Shown: positions 54,345-63,497 of the stretch, piece after piece
Position numbering within the stretch: the stretch's first letter is position 1
How the letters are laid out: the number at the start of each line of letters is the position of its first letter
NCBI RefSeq assembly: GCF_040361215.1
Contig: NZ_APND01000001.1
Coordinates: forward strand, 744,001-808,000
Length of the DNA: 64,000 nucleotides
Source: Salinisphaera dokdonensis
GTDB lineage: Bacteria > Pseudomonadota > Gammaproteobacteria > Nevskiales > Salinisphaeraceae
Direction of reading: 5' to 3'
Notes under the pieces: model-generated
Database searches by the model: none
The model's input: only the letters and a program-made list of their open reading frames with translations
Told to the model about the DNA's origin: nothing
Made by a program: the position numbers and the translations under genes

Positions 54345-55636
54345 TCGGCAACACTCCGTGCGGTAACCGGCGCGCGATCGGGCAGGCGCTGGATATGCCC
54401 GCCCAGCTGCGCCATCTTCTCTTCGATGCATTCATAGCCGCGATCGATATGGTAGATGCGGCGTACGTCGGTGGCGCCATCCGCGACCAGACCGGCGATC
54501 ACCAGCGACGCCGAAGCGCGCAGGTCGGTGGCCATTACCGGCGCCCCGGTCAGGCGCTGCACGCCGGTCACGATCACGGTATTGCCTTCCTGGCGAATCT
54601 GCGCGCCCATGCGCTGCAGTTCCGAGACGTGCATGAAACGGTTCTCGAACACGGTCTCGGTGACCGTGCCCACGCCGTCGGCCAGCGCGTCCAGCACGCA
54701 GAACTGGGCCTGCATGTCGGTGGGAAAGCCCGGATACGGCGCGGTGCGCAGGTTCACGGCCTTCGCCTGCTTGCCGCGCATGTCGACTTCGACCCAGTCG
54801 TTGCCGGTCGTCACCTGCGCGCCGGCCTGGGCCAGCTTGTCGGTGATCGCATCGACCAATACCGGATCGGTATGCGTGACCTTTACCCGGCCGCGACTGG
54901 CCGCACCGGCCACGAGGAAGGTGCCGGTCTCGATCCGATCGGGCAGCACGCGATGACGCGTGCCGTGCAGCGATTTCTTGCCGTGAATCTTGATCGTCGG
55001 CGTGCCGGCACCCTCTATCTCGGCGCCCATGGCGATCAGGCACTTGGCCAGATCGACTACTTCCGGCTCGCGCGCGGCGTTTTCGAGGATGGTCACGCCG
55101 TCGGCCAGCGTCGCGGCCATCATCAGGTTCTCGGTGCCGGTCACGGTAACCGTGTCCATGGCGATACGCGCCCCTTTCAGACGCGAGCAGCGCGCTTTGA
55201 CATAGCCGGCCTCGACCCGAATCTCGGCGCCCATGGCCTCGAGCCCGCGCAGATGAATATCCACCGGGCGTGCGCCGATCGCGCAACCACCCGGCAGCGA
55301 CACCTCGGCCTCGCCGTGGCGAGCCAGCAGCGGGCCCAGCACGAGAATCGACGCACGCATGGTCTTGACCAGATCATAGGGCGCGACACAGCGGGTGATG
55401 GTCGAGGCATCCGCCTCCACCACCATGTAGTCACCAATGGTGACCGACACGCCCATATGTGCGAGCAGCACGTTGGTGGTGGTCACGTCCTCGAGATGCG
55501 GCACGTTCTCGACCAGCAATGGCTCGTCGATAAGCAGCGCCGCGGTCATGATCGGCAGGGTCGCGTTCTTCGCGCCAGAGGCACGCACGTCGCCATTGAG
55601 CGGCGGGCCGCCCTCGATGCGCAGTAGATCCATCAC
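54341..55636 (-). CDS. murA: UDP-N-acetylglucosamine 1-carboxyvinyltransferase
   Basis: First committed step of peptidoglycan synthesis, adding enolpyruvate to UDP-GlcNAc; 431 residues. The fosfomycin-target Cys is C118 in LPGGCAIGARPVDIHL; KNATLPIMTAALL and the C-terminal RIYHIDRGYECIEEKM are typical. Either of the two consecutive ATGs (55636 or 55633) may start it. Grouped with ibaG, hisG and hisD. Confidence 0.98.
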   Translation of the reverse strand: MMDLLRIEGGPPLNGDVRASGAKNATLPIMTAALLIDEPLLVENVPHLEDVTTTNVLLAHMGVSVTIGDYMVVEADASTITRCVAPYDLVKTMRASILVLGPLLARHGEAEVSLPGGCAIGARPVDIHLRGLEAMGAEIRVEAGYVKARCSRLKGARIAMDTVTVTGTENLMMAATLADGVTILENAAREPEVVDLAKCLIAMGAEIEGAGTPTIKIHGKKSLHGTRHRVLPDRIETGTFLVAGAASRGRVKVTHTDPVLVDAITDKLAQAGAQVTTGNDWVEVDMRGKQAKAVNLRTAPYPGFPTDMQAQFCVLDALADGVGTVTETVFENRFMHVSELQRMGAQIRQEGNTVIVTGVQRLTGAPVMATDLRASASLVIAGLVADGATDVRRIYHIDRGYECIEEKMAQLGGHIQRLPDRAPVTARSVAE

Positions 55637-55680
55637 GCTAGGTCCTGTTCGCGTTATCGGTTAAAGGCCGGCCTTGTCGT

Positions 55681-55920
55681 TCAGGCCATGCCCGCCTGTT
55701 CCGGGGTCATGGTCTTGAGCGACAACGCATGGATCTCGCCGCCCATGCGCTCGCCGAGCGTGGCGTAGACCATGCGGTGCTGTTCGACAATGCCCTTGCC
55801 GGAGAAACTCGCGCTGATCACGCGGGCGGCGAAATGCTGGCCGTCGTCACCCATGACTTCGACGTTGGCGTCGGGCAGTCCGGCCTGAATGAGTTCGCGT
55901 ATGGCTTCGGCGCTGTACAT
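55681..55920 (-). CDS. ibaG: BolA/IbaG family protein
   Basis: 79-residue BolA-fold protein starting MYSAEAIRELIQAGLPDA, with FSGKGIVEQHRMVYATLG, whose conserved His is the iron-sulfur ligand used with monothiol glutaredoxins. Position directly before murA marks it as IbaG (YrbA) rather than BolA. The longer open frame (to 55959) has no family similarity. Confidence 0.93.
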   Translation of the reverse strand: MYSAEAIRELIQAGLPDANVEVMGDDGQHFAARVISASFSGKGIVEQHRMVYATLGERMGGEIHALSLKTMTPEQAGMA

Positions 55921-56001
55921 CACGATCACTGATTGAATTCGGGCGCGAAATGCTAGCACGAGCAGGCATTCCAGACCCGGTTCGAAAACGACGCCGCGCG
56001 G

Positions 56002-56757
56002 TCAGCCGCGGATCTTGTAGCCACGCGAGAGCATGGTGATACAGATCGACGATACGAGCACGAAGAACACGCCCGCCACGACCACGCTGCGCAGCGGGTC
56101 ACTGTCGCCGACGCCGAAGAACCCCTGACGGAAGCCGTCGATCATGTAGAAGACCGGGTTGAAGCGCGACGCGTGTTGCCAGAACTCCGGCAGCGAGTGG
56201 ATCGAATAGAACACGCCGGACAGGAACGACAGCGGCATGATGAAGAAATTCTGGAATGCCGCCAGATGGTCGAACTTGTTGGCCAGAATCCCGGCGATCA
56301 GCCCCATGACGGCCAGCGTGCCGCCACCGAACACCAGCATCGTCAGCACCAGCAACGGATGCGTGATGGGCACGGTGACAAACAGCTGCGTGACCAGATA
56401 GAGCACGACTGCCACCAGCGTCGCGCGCACCAGCGACGCGCCGATATAGGCCAGATAGATTTCGAAGGCCGAGAGCGGCGTCATCAGCAGAAACACCAGA
56501 TTGCCGTTGATCTTCGACTGCGTGAGGCTCGACGACGTATTGGCGAACGAGTTCTGGATGATGCTCATCATCATCAGCCCGGGCACCAGAAATGCCGAAG
56601 ACGGGACGCCCTGAATCGTCTGTCCCTGCAGCACCTGGCCGAACACCACCATATATAAGAGTGCGGTGACGACCGGCGCACCAACGGTCTGCAGAATTAC
56701 GCTGTAGAACCGCCGAATCTCCTTGAAGAACAGCGTGAAGCAACCGTGCCAATTCAT
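56002..56757 (-). CDS. ABC-2 type exporter permease (YadH-like)
   Basis: 251 residues with six membrane segments of the ABC-2 family; FNPVFYMIDGFRQGFFG and LSFLSGVFYSIHSLPEFW are the conserved C-terminal blocks typical of YadH-type permeases. Substrate unknown. Its start overlaps the ATPase stop by 4 bases, so the pair forms one exporter. It is not an MlaE-type (MCE-linked) permease. Confidence 0.9.
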   Translation of the reverse strand: MNWHGCFTLFFKEIRRFYSVILQTVGAPVVTALLYMVVFGQVLQGQTIQGVPSSAFLVPGLMMMSIIQNSFANTSSSLTQSKINGNLVFLLMTPLSAFEIYLAYIGASLVRATLVAVVLYLVTQLFVTVPITHPLLVLTMLVFGGGTLAVMGLIAGILANKFDHLAAFQNFFIMPLSFLSGVFYSIHSLPEFWQHASRFNPVFYMIDGFRQGFFGVGDSDPLRSVVVAGVFFVLVSSICITMLSRGYKIRG

Positions 56758-57683
56758 GCCGCGTCCTTGTCGTGATCGGTGGTGAGCTCGACGAAGATAT
56801 TCTCGAGCGACGGCTCGCGCGTACGCACATCCTGGATGCGATAGCCTGCGCCGCGGATCGCCTCCATCACGTCGGCGATGAAATCGCGCCCCTGCTCGAG
56901 CTTGAGTTCCAGCGTGTCTTCGTGGCGATCCTCGATCAGCCGCTCGACGGATTCCGGCAGCGGCCCGCCGTTGCCGGACAGCTCCAGCGACAGGAATCGA
57001 TAAGGGTGGCGATTGAGCAGCGCCCGCTTGTCTTCCAGCACGGACAGCTCGCCGTGGTCGAGAATCGCGATGCGATCGCAGAGCTCCTCGGCCTCTTCGA
57101 GATAGTGCGTCGTGAGCACGATCGTGTGCCCGGCCTCGTTGAGCTCGCGGGTGAAGTGCCAGAGCGTGCGCCGCAGCTCCACGTCCACGCCGGCGGTCGG
57201 CTCGTCGAGAATCACGACGTCCGGCTTGTGCACCAGCGCCTGGGCGATGAGCACGCGCCTTTTCATGCCGCCGGAAAGCGCGCGCATCGATACCTCGGCC
57301 TTGTCGGTAAGATCCAGCCGCTCGAGCAGTTCATCGATCCACGGCCAGTGATCCCGCCCGCAGCCGTAATAGCCCGCCTGAATGCGCAGCATCTCGCGCA
57401 CCGGAAAGAACGGGTCATAGACCAGTTCCTGCGGGACTACGCCGAGGCTGCGCCGGGCTTGGCGAAAATCGCGGCGCACGTCGTGGCCGAGCACGGCGAC
57501 GTTGCCGGAACTGGCATGCGTCAGCCCCGCGATGATGCTGATCAGGGTCGATTTTCCGGCGCCGTTCGGCCCCAGCAGGCCGAAGTACTCGCCGCGCCGG
57601 ATATCGAACGACACACCCTTGAGCGCATGCGTACTCGCATAGCGCTTTTCGACGTTCTGAATGGCAATGGCCGGTTCGCTCAT
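56754..57683 (-). CDS. ABC transporter ATP-binding protein (YadG-like)
   Basis: 309 residues from ATG 57683. Walker A GPNGAGKST, Q-loop VVPQELVYDPFFP, signature LSGGMKRRV, Walker B VVILDEPTAGVD and H-loop TTHYLEEAEELCDR. The C-terminal third (about 215-309) is the extension seen in YadG and DrrA-like exporter ATPases. Partner of the permease that follows. Divergent from kdsD. Confidence 0.92.
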   Translation of the reverse strand: MSEPAIAIQNVEKRYASTHALKGVSFDIRRGEYFGLLGPNGAGKSTLISIIAGLTHASSGNVAVLGHDVRRDFRQARRSLGVVPQELVYDPFFPVREMLRIQAGYYGCGRDHWPWIDELLERLDLTDKAEVSMRALSGGMKRRVLIAQALVHKPDVVILDEPTAGVDVELRRTLWHFTRELNEAGHTIVLTTHYLEEAEELCDRIAILDHGELSVLEDKRALLNRHPYRFLSLELSGNGGPLPESVERLIEDRHEDTLELKLEQGRDFIADVMEAIRGAGYRIQDVRTREPSLENIFVELTTDHDKDAA

Positions 57684-57714
57684 GAGGCCGTGCTCGATAA
57701 TCAAAAGGGCGCGC

Positions 57715-57720
57715 ATTATA
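57715..57720 (-). promoter_or_regulatory. -10 element for the ABC exporter-ibaG-murA genes
   Basis: A consensus TATAAT on the minus strand (57720-57715) lies 32 bases before the ATPase start. The matching -35 region (TATGCA) is weak. Confidence 0.45.
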
Positions 57721-57818
57721 CGGCGTGGCGCAAAACCTGCATATGACAGGAAGCCGGCCTGCAGCGCGGCTGACGCCAAAGACTGTGACAGCAATATGTT
57801 GGCGCCGGCCGGCTAGGC

Positions 57819-57824
57819 TAGAAT
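57819..57824 (+). promoter_or_regulatory. -10-like element immediately before kdsD
   Basis: TAGAAT (57819-57824) ends six bases before the kdsD ATG (57831). If used, transcription would start at or next to the A of the ATG. The -35 region (ATGTTG, 57796-57801) is poor. Confidence 0.35.
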
Positions 57825-57830
57825 GAAGCC

Positions 57831-58808
57831 ATGAACAGCCACGAGATCATCAACGCGGGCCAACGCGTGATCGGCATCGAGGCGGCGGCGGTCGCTGCCC
57901 TCGAGTCCCGGATAGACGAGACCTTCGCCGCTGCGGCCGACCGCCTGCTCGAATGCGAGGGGCGCGTCGTGGTAACCGGCATGGGCAAGTCCGGCCATAT
58001 CGGCGGCAAGATCGCTGCCACGCTCGCCTCCACCGGAACGCCGGCTTTCTTCGTGCATCCGGGCGAAGCCAGCCACGGCGACCTGGGCATGATCACCCCG
58101 CAGGACGTGGTGCTCGCCCTGTCCTATTCCGGCGAGACCGGCGAGATCCTCACCATCCTGCCGCTGCTCAAGCGCCTCGGCGTGCCGCTGGTGGCGATGA
58201 CCGGCAATGCCGACTCCACGCTGGCGCAGCGCGCGGATGTCCACCTGGATGTGGGTGTCGAGATCGAGGCCTGCCCGCTCGAACTCGCGCCGACTTCGTC
58301 GACCACCGCCTGTCTCGCCATGGGCGATGCGCTGGCGATCGCCCTGCTCGAGGCACGCCATTTCACCGCCGAGGATTTCGCCCGCTCGCATCCCGGCGGG
58401 TCGCTCGGCCGTCGCCTGCTGCTGACCGTGGCCGACCTCATGCATACCGGCGCCGCACTGCCGCTCATAGGCGACGATGCCGCCCTGCGCGAAGCACTGC
58501 TGGAAATGACCACCAAGGGCCTGGGCATGACCGGCGTGGTCGACGAAGACGGCCGCCTGGCGGGTCTGTTTACCGACGGCGATCTGCGTCGCACACTGGA
58601 TCGAGACGTCGATATCAAGCAGGCGACCATCGCCGAGTTCATGACTCGCCAGCCCAAGACCGTGACTGCCGACATGCTTGCTGCCGAAGCCGTGCGCCTG
58701 CTTGAGGAACATCGCATCGGTGGCGGTGCCTTGATGGTGGTGGACGACGACAACCGGCCCGTCGGGGCCCTCAACATGCAGGATCTCCTGCGCGCCGGAG
58801 TGATATGA
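57831..58808 (+). CDS. kdsD: D-arabinose 5-phosphate isomerase
   Basis: Makes arabinose 5-phosphate for the Kdo sugar of LPS; 325 residues. SIS domain (about 35-170) with VTGMGKSGHIGGKIAATL, SYSGETGE and PTSSTTACLAMGDALA; then tandem CBS domains (about 205-325). SHPGGSLGRRLL is the hallmark of KdsD. First gene of the kdsD-kdsC-lptCAB-rpoN run; overlaps kdsC by 4 bases. Confidence 0.97.
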   Translation: MNSHEIINAGQRVIGIEAAAVAALESRIDETFAAAADRLLECEGRVVVTGMGKSGHIGGKIAATLASTGTPAFFVHPGEASHGDLGMITPQDVVLALSYSGETGEILTILPLLKRLGVPLVAMTGNADSTLAQRADVHLDVGVEIEACPLELAPTSSTTACLAMGDALAIALLEARHFTAEDFARSHPGGSLGRRLLLTVADLMHTGAALPLIGDDAALREALLEMTTKGLGMTGVVDEDGRLAGLFTDGDLRRTLDRDVDIKQATIAEFMTRQPKTVTADMLAAEAVRLLEEHRIGGGALMVVDDDNRPVGALNMQDLLRAGVI

Positions 58809-59341
58809 GCACTGACGACAACAAACTCAGCGCCAAATTGAGCGCCGACGAACTGCAGCGCCGCGCCGCCGATATCCGGGTCGCGATATTCGATGTCGAC
58901 GGCGTGATGACCGATGGCAAGCTCTATCTCTACGACCACGGCGAAGAGATCAAGACCATGCACGTGCGCGACGGCCTTGGGCTCAAGCGTCTGCAGGCTG
59001 CCGGCGTGGCCGTCGCCGCGATCAGCGGCCGCCCGTCGCCAGCCGCAGCCGCCCGCCTGCATGACCTGGGCATCGACTACATCTATCTCGACAGCCGCGA
59101 CAAGCAGCTCGATTTCGAAGCCCTGCTCGCCGAACTCGAGCTCACCGCCGACCAGGCTGCGGTGATGGGCGACGATCTGCCCGATCTGGGGCTCATGCGG
59201 CAGGCCCGGCTGGCACTTTGTGTCGCCGATGCGGTCGATGATGTGATCGACACCGCCCATTGGGTGAGTCGTTACAACGGCGGCGAAGGCGCCGTGCGCG
59301 AAGCCTGCGAACTCATCATCGCGGCGCGCAACGCCCACTAG
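58805..59341 (+). CDS. kdsC: 3-deoxy-D-manno-octulosonate 8-phosphate phosphatase
   Basis: HAD phosphatase of 178 residues giving free Kdo. Catalytic DxD in IFDVDGVMTDG, second motif AAISGRPSPAAAARL, third MGDDLPDLGLM. Capless C-type HAD, usually a tetramer. Start overlaps the kdsD stop (ATGA). Confidence 0.97.
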   Translation: MSTDDNKLSAKLSADELQRRAADIRVAIFDVDGVMTDGKLYLYDHGEEIKTMHVRDGLGLKRLQAAGVAVAAISGRPSPAAAARLHDLGIDYIYLDSRDKQLDFEALLAELELTADQAAVMGDDLPDLGLMRQARLALCVADAVDDVIDTAHWVSRYNGGEGAVREACELIIAARNAH

Positions 59342-59352
59342 GAGGCCGGGCC

Positions 59353-59904
59353 ATGCTCAGAGTTGTTGCCGTGTTGCTCGTGATCTGCGCCGTGTTGCTT
59401 GGCATACGCGCGCTCGATCGGCCCGAAATCGGCACGCCGTCGGAGCCGCGCCTGTCCACGCCGGACAACAGCGACTACTACATGACCGAAGCCACCGTGC
59501 ACCAGATGGACGACAACGGCGGCCTTGCCTACCGCATGACATTGGGCGAGACGCTGCACTTCCCGGACGACTCGGCTCGCATGACGGATATTGACGTACA
59601 CTATTTGGCAGGTACGAAGACCTACTGGGACGTCACCGCGGAGAAGGGCCGCGTACCGCCGGGCAAACGCGACATCTATCTCTACGATGGCGTGAAGGGC
59701 CGCCATCCCAAGCCCAACGGCAACGTGGTCAACGTAACGACGGACAACGCCTGGGTGCGGCCCGATTCGAATCGGATCGACACCGAGGCCCACGTGACCG
59801 CGGTCGAGCCCGGCCAGCGTGTCGAAGGCGACGGCATGGAGGTCAACCTGAAAACGGACAAGCTGAGACTGCTGAACAATGTACAAGTCACCTACACGCC
59901 GTAG
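59353..59904 (+). CDS. lptC: LPS export protein LptC
   Basis: Bitopic inner-membrane protein of the LPS export bridge; 183 residues. ATG 59353 follows GGAGG and only two bases lie between the spacer and the kdsC stop region, so it is closely coupled. One N-terminal membrane helix (about 3-20), then a periplasmic beta-jellyroll including MTEATVHQMDDNGGLAYRM and LLNNVQVTYTP at the C-terminus, where it contacts LptA. Confidence 0.94.
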   Translation: MLRVVAVLLVICAVLLGIRALDRPEIGTPSEPRLSTPDNSDYYMTEATVHQMDDNGGLAYRMTLGETLHFPDDSARMTDIDVHYLAGTKTYWDVTAEKGRVPPGKRDIYLYDGVKGRHPKPNGNVVNVTTDNAWVRPDSNRIDTEAHVTAVEPGQRVEGDGMEVNLKTDKLRLLNNVQVTYTP

Positions 59905-60406
59905 GCTGCGCCTAGCCGCCACCGCGGTACTCGGCCTCGCGCTGGTGGCCGGCACGACCGCCTATGCGCAGCAGAAGCCGCTGCCGATTCGTATCGAATC
60001 CAACGACGCCGACCTGTCGCAGCAGGACGGGGTGAGCACCTATACCGGCAACGTCGTGCTCACCCGTGGCGGCTTGACGCTGACCGGCTACAAGCTGGTC
60101 ATCACCCGCATCAATGACCGCGGCAACGTGAAGGCGGTGCTCAACGGCAGCCCGGCCAAGCTGGACAAGCAACCCGACCGCGAAGGCGACGACGTCGTCA
60201 CCGGCGACGCGAGCAAGATCGAATACACCAACAACGATTCGACCGTCCTGCTGCGCGGAGACGCGGTCGTACGCCGCGGTGGCGACGAGATTCATGGCCA
60301 GGTCATCCGGCACAACGTGGATACCGGCCGTACCCAGGCCGAACGGGGTTCCGGCGACAGCGAGCGCGTGCGCATCACGATCCAACCCAAGGGCGATCAA
60401 TCATGA
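59879..60406 (+). CDS. lptA: LPS export periplasmic protein LptA
   Basis: 175 residues with cleavable signal peptide (ends near AYAQQ). OstA-type beta-jellyroll: PIRIESNDADLSQQDGVSTY, GNVVLTRGGLTLTG, IEYTNNDSTVLLRGDAVVRRGGD. LptA polymerises or bridges between LptC and LptD. It overlaps lptC by 26 bases and lptB by 4. Confidence 0.95.
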   Translation: MYKSPTRRRLRLAATAVLGLALVAGTTAYAQQKPLPIRIESNDADLSQQDGVSTYTGNVVLTRGGLTLTGYKLVITRINDRGNVKAVLNGSPAKLDKQPDREGDDVVTGDASKIEYTNNDSTVLLRGDAVVRRGGDEIHGQVIRHNVDTGRTQAERGSGDSERVRITIQPKGDQS

Positions 60407-61161
60407 ACGCCGACGCAGCCCCCGCAGCACGCACCGGCCAGCGTCTGGTCGCCGAAAACCTCAGCAAGCGCTACAAGGGCCGCGCGGTCGTACAGGATGT
60501 GAGCCTGTCTCTGGCGCAGGGCGAAGTGGTTGGCCTGCTCGGCCCCAACGGGGCCGGCAAAACCACTTCCTTCTACATGATCGTCGGCCTGGTCACACCG
60601 GATTCGGGGCGGATCACGCTCGGCGAGCGCAATCTCGTCGGCCTGCCCATGCATACCCGCGCACAGCTGGGCATCGGCTACCTGCCGCAGGAAGCTTCGG
60701 TATTCCGCAAGCTATCCGTCGCGGACAACATCCGCGCGATCCTGCAGGTACGGCCGGGACTCAAGACGGCCGATATCGACCGCGAGCTCGATGCCCTGCT
60801 CGATGAACTCTCGATTGGCCATATCGCCGACTCGAAAGGGCTGAATCTGTCCGGCGGCGAACGCCGGCGCGTCGAGATCGCCCGAGCGCTGGCCGCCGAA
60901 CCGCAGTTCATGCTGCTCGACGAGCCGTTTGCCGGTATCGACCCGATCTCGATCGGCGATATCCGCGGCATCATCACGCATCTCAAGAATCGCGGCATCG
61001 GTGTTCTGATCACCGATCACAACGTGCGTGAGACACTGGGCATCTGCGAACGCGCCTACATCCTCAGCGATGGCGCGGTGATCGCGGACGGCACCGGCGA
61101 CGAGATCCTGGCGGATCGCAAAGTACGGGAGGTCTACCTCGGCGAGGATTTCCGACTATGA
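60403..61161 (+). CDS. lptB: LPS export ABC transporter ATPase LptB
   Basis: Cytoplasmic ATPase of LptB2FGC, 252 residues. Walker A GPNGAGKTTSFYM, Q-loop IGYLPQEASVFRKLSV, signature LSGGERRRVEIARALA, Walker B FMLLDEPFAGIDP, H-loop LITDHNVRETL. The position between lptA and rpoN is the conserved one. Overlaps both neighbours by 4 bases. Confidence 0.98.
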   Translation: MNADAAPAARTGQRLVAENLSKRYKGRAVVQDVSLSLAQGEVVGLLGPNGAGKTTSFYMIVGLVTPDSGRITLGERNLVGLPMHTRAQLGIGYLPQEASVFRKLSVADNIRAILQVRPGLKTADIDRELDALLDELSIGHIADSKGLNLSGGERRRVEIARALAAEPQFMLLDEPFAGIDPISIGDIRGIITHLKNRGIGVLITDHNVRETLGICERAYILSDGAVIADGTGDEILADRKVREVYLGEDFRL

Positions 61162-62615
61162 AACAGTCGCTTAACCTCAATCTGTCGCAGAGCCTCACGA
61201 TGACGCCTGCGCTGCAGCAAGCAATTCGCATGCTGCAGCTTTCGACGCTGGATCTGAAAACCGAGATCCAGGAGGCGCTGGAATCGAACGTCATGCTCGA
61301 GGCCGACGACGGCCACGGCGAGATCGATACCCGCGAAGCGACCAAGGCCGAGACCACTGAAACCGAGCGTCCCAGCAGCGGCAGCGAGGCGGAAATTCCG
61401 GAGAATCTGCCGGTCGACGCCGACTGGAACGATATCTATGCCGGCAGCGCCGCGCCGGCCGCCCCGGCGCCGAGCAACGAAGACGACGACTACTGGGACT
61501 ATCGCCAGGCGAACCTGACCAGCACGCCCGACCTGCATGCGCATCTGACCTGGCAGGCGGACATGCACCGCTTCGACGAAACCCAGCGGGCGATCGCCGA
61601 TCATCTGATCGACGCGATCAACGAGCATGGCCTGCTCGACGACTGGCAAGAGCTCGCCGCCCGCCTCACGCAGGATTTCGAAACCGACACGGCCGCCATC
61701 GAGGCCGTGCTCGCCGCCATCCAGCAGTTCGACCCGCCCGGCGTGGCCGCCCGCTCGCTGGCCGAATGTCTGAGCATCCAGCTGCATCAGATGCCGGACG
61801 AGACCCCCGCCCGTGATCTGGCCATGCGTATCGTCGACAACGAGCCGCTGGAATGCCTGGCCTCGCGCGACCGCGCGCCGGTGGCACGCCGGCTGGGAAT
61901 CGAGGTGGCCGACCTGGAACAGGCGATCGCGCTGATCCAGACGCTGCAACCGCACCCCGGCGAGGCATTCACCGATCACGAATCCAGCTACGTGGTGCCG
62001 GAGGTCTTCGTCACGCGTCAGTCCGCGCGCTGGCAGGTCTCGCTGAATGCCGACATCGCGCCGCGGCTGCGGATCAACAGCCAGTACCTCGCGCTGATCA
62101 AGCGTGCCGACAAGAGCGCGGATCAGACCACGCTCAAGTCACATCTGCAGGAAGCCCGGTTCTTCCTCAACAGCCTCAAAAGCCGCAACGACACGCTGCT
62201 GCAGGTCGCGCAGACGATTGTCGAAGCCCAACGTGCCTTCCTCGAATACGGCGAGGAGGCAATGAAACCGCTGGTGCTGCGTGATGTGGCCGAACAGCTC
62301 GAGATCCATGAGTCCACCGTGTCACGCGCGACCGCGAACAAGTACATGCAGACGCCGCGCGGCATCTTCGAGCTCAAGTATTTCTTTTCCAGCCACGTGT
62401 CGACCACCGATGGCGGCAGCGCTTCGGCCACCGCGATCCAGGCGATGATCAAGCGCATGGTCGCCGCCGAGACCGCCGGCAAGCCGCTTTCCGACAGCAA
62501 GCTTGCCGAGATGCTGCTGGAAAACGGCATCCAGGTCGCGCGACGCACCGTGGCCAAGTATCGCGAGGCCCTGTCGATCGCGCCCTCCCACGAGCGCCGC
62601 CGACAGGCCAGCTGA
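61158..62615 (+). CDS. rpoN: RNA polymerase sigma-54 factor
   Basis: 485 residues. Region I (LNLSQSLTMTPALQQAIRML) contacts activators such as PilR (14974); an acidic region II follows (about 45-115); the core-binding and DNA-binding domains end with the RpoN box ARRTVAKYRE, which reads the -24 element. Start overlaps the lptB stop (ATGA). Confidence 0.98.
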   Translation: MKQSLNLNLSQSLTMTPALQQAIRMLQLSTLDLKTEIQEALESNVMLEADDGHGEIDTREATKAETTETERPSSGSEAEIPENLPVDADWNDIYAGSAAPAAPAPSNEDDDYWDYRQANLTSTPDLHAHLTWQADMHRFDETQRAIADHLIDAINEHGLLDDWQELAARLTQDFETDTAAIEAVLAAIQQFDPPGVAARSLAECLSIQLHQMPDETPARDLAMRIVDNEPLECLASRDRAPVARRLGIEVADLEQAIALIQTLQPHPGEAFTDHESSYVVPEVFVTRQSARWQVSLNADIAPRLRINSQYLALIKRADKSADQTTLKSHLQEARFFLNSLKSRNDTLLQVAQTIVEAQRAFLEYGEEAMKPLVLRDVAEQLEIHESTVSRATANKYMQTPRGIFELKYFFSSHVSTTDGGSASATAIQAMIKRMVAAETAGKPLSDSKLAEMLLENGIQVARRTVAKYREALSIAPSHERRRQAS

Positions 62616-62660
62616 CTGACCCTTTTTCATGCGATTCCCCAAGCCGACAAGGAGTACCCA

Positions 62661-62987
62661 ATGAACCTGAACATCTCCGGGCATCACATCGACATGACCG
62701 AAGCCCTGCACAACTATGTGGCTTCAAAAATGGAACGCGTCGAGCGCCATTTCGATCACGTGATCGATGCCGAGGTCGTACTCGAGGTCGAAAAGGTTCG
62801 CCACAAGGCCGAAGTCACCATGCAGGTGCGCGGTGCCACGCTGCACGCGGAATCCACCCAGGAAGACATGTACGCCGCGATCGACAGCATGATCGACAAG
62901 CTTGATCGCCAGACGCTCAAGCACAAGGAAAAGGAAAAGGATCACCACAACCGGCAGGCCCGCCACGTCAATCTGGACGCCGGTTGA
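62661..62987 (+). CDS. hpf: Ribosome hibernation promoting factor, short form
   Basis: 108 residues of the HPF/YfiA beta-alpha fold: MNLNISGHHIDMTEALHNYV and TMQVRGATLHAESTQEDMYAAID. The short form promotes 100S dimers together with RMF in enterics. AAGGAG precedes the start. It lies 45 bases after rpoN, as in the usual rpoN-hpf-ptsN operon. Confidence 0.97.
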   Translation: MNLNISGHHIDMTEALHNYVASKMERVERHFDHVIDAEVVLEVEKVRHKAEVTMQVRGATLHAESTQEDMYAAIDSMIDKLDRQTLKHKEKEKDHHNRQARHVNLDAG

Positions 62988-63017
62988 ACGCTTTTTTGCA
63001 TTGTTGAAAGGAAGTCT

Positions 63018-63482
63018 ATGAACATCGCCGATATCGTCGCTCCGGAACGGGTACGTCTTGCAGACGACGTCCAGAGCAAGAAGCGCGCGCTCGAGCAGCT
63101 GGCCGAGATTCTCACCCAGGGGACGCCCTATCTCACCGCCAGTGAAATCTTCAACGGGCTCATCTCCCGCGAAAAGCTCGGCAGCACCGGCATCGGCGAC
63201 GGGGTGGCCATTCCTCATGCACGCATGAAGGGCACCGATGACTGCATCGGTGCCTTCATGCGGCTGCCCCAGCCGGTCAATTTCGAATCCAACGACGAGC
63301 AGCCGGTCGATCTGGTCTTCGGTCTGCTCGTGCCCGAGAAGTCGACCGAAGAACATCTCAACCTGCTGCGCAAGCTGGCCGAGATCTTCTCCGAAAATCA
63401 GGCGCTGGCCGAGCTGCGCGATGCACCCGATAACGAAACCCTGCACAAGCTGCTGGTCGCACGCGACGTCAGCGACGCCTGA
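63018..63482 (+). CDS. ptsN: PTS IIA-Ntr protein
   Basis: EIIA-Ntr, 154 residues, phosphorylated at H67 in GIGDGVAIPHARM. It is the end acceptor of the PtsP-NPr-PtsN regulatory phosphorelay that responds to nitrogen and potassium. GAAAGGAAG precedes ATG 63018. hprK follows in the same reading frame. Confidence 0.97.
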   Translation: MNIADIVAPERVRLADDVQSKKRALEQLAEILTQGTPYLTASEIFNGLISREKLGSTGIGDGVAIPHARMKGTDDCIGAFMRLPQPVNFESNDEQPVDLVFGLLVPEKSTEEHLNLLRKLAEIFSENQALAELRDAPDNETLHKLLVARDVSDA

Positions 63483-63497
63483 GCAACGCAGCCGAGC

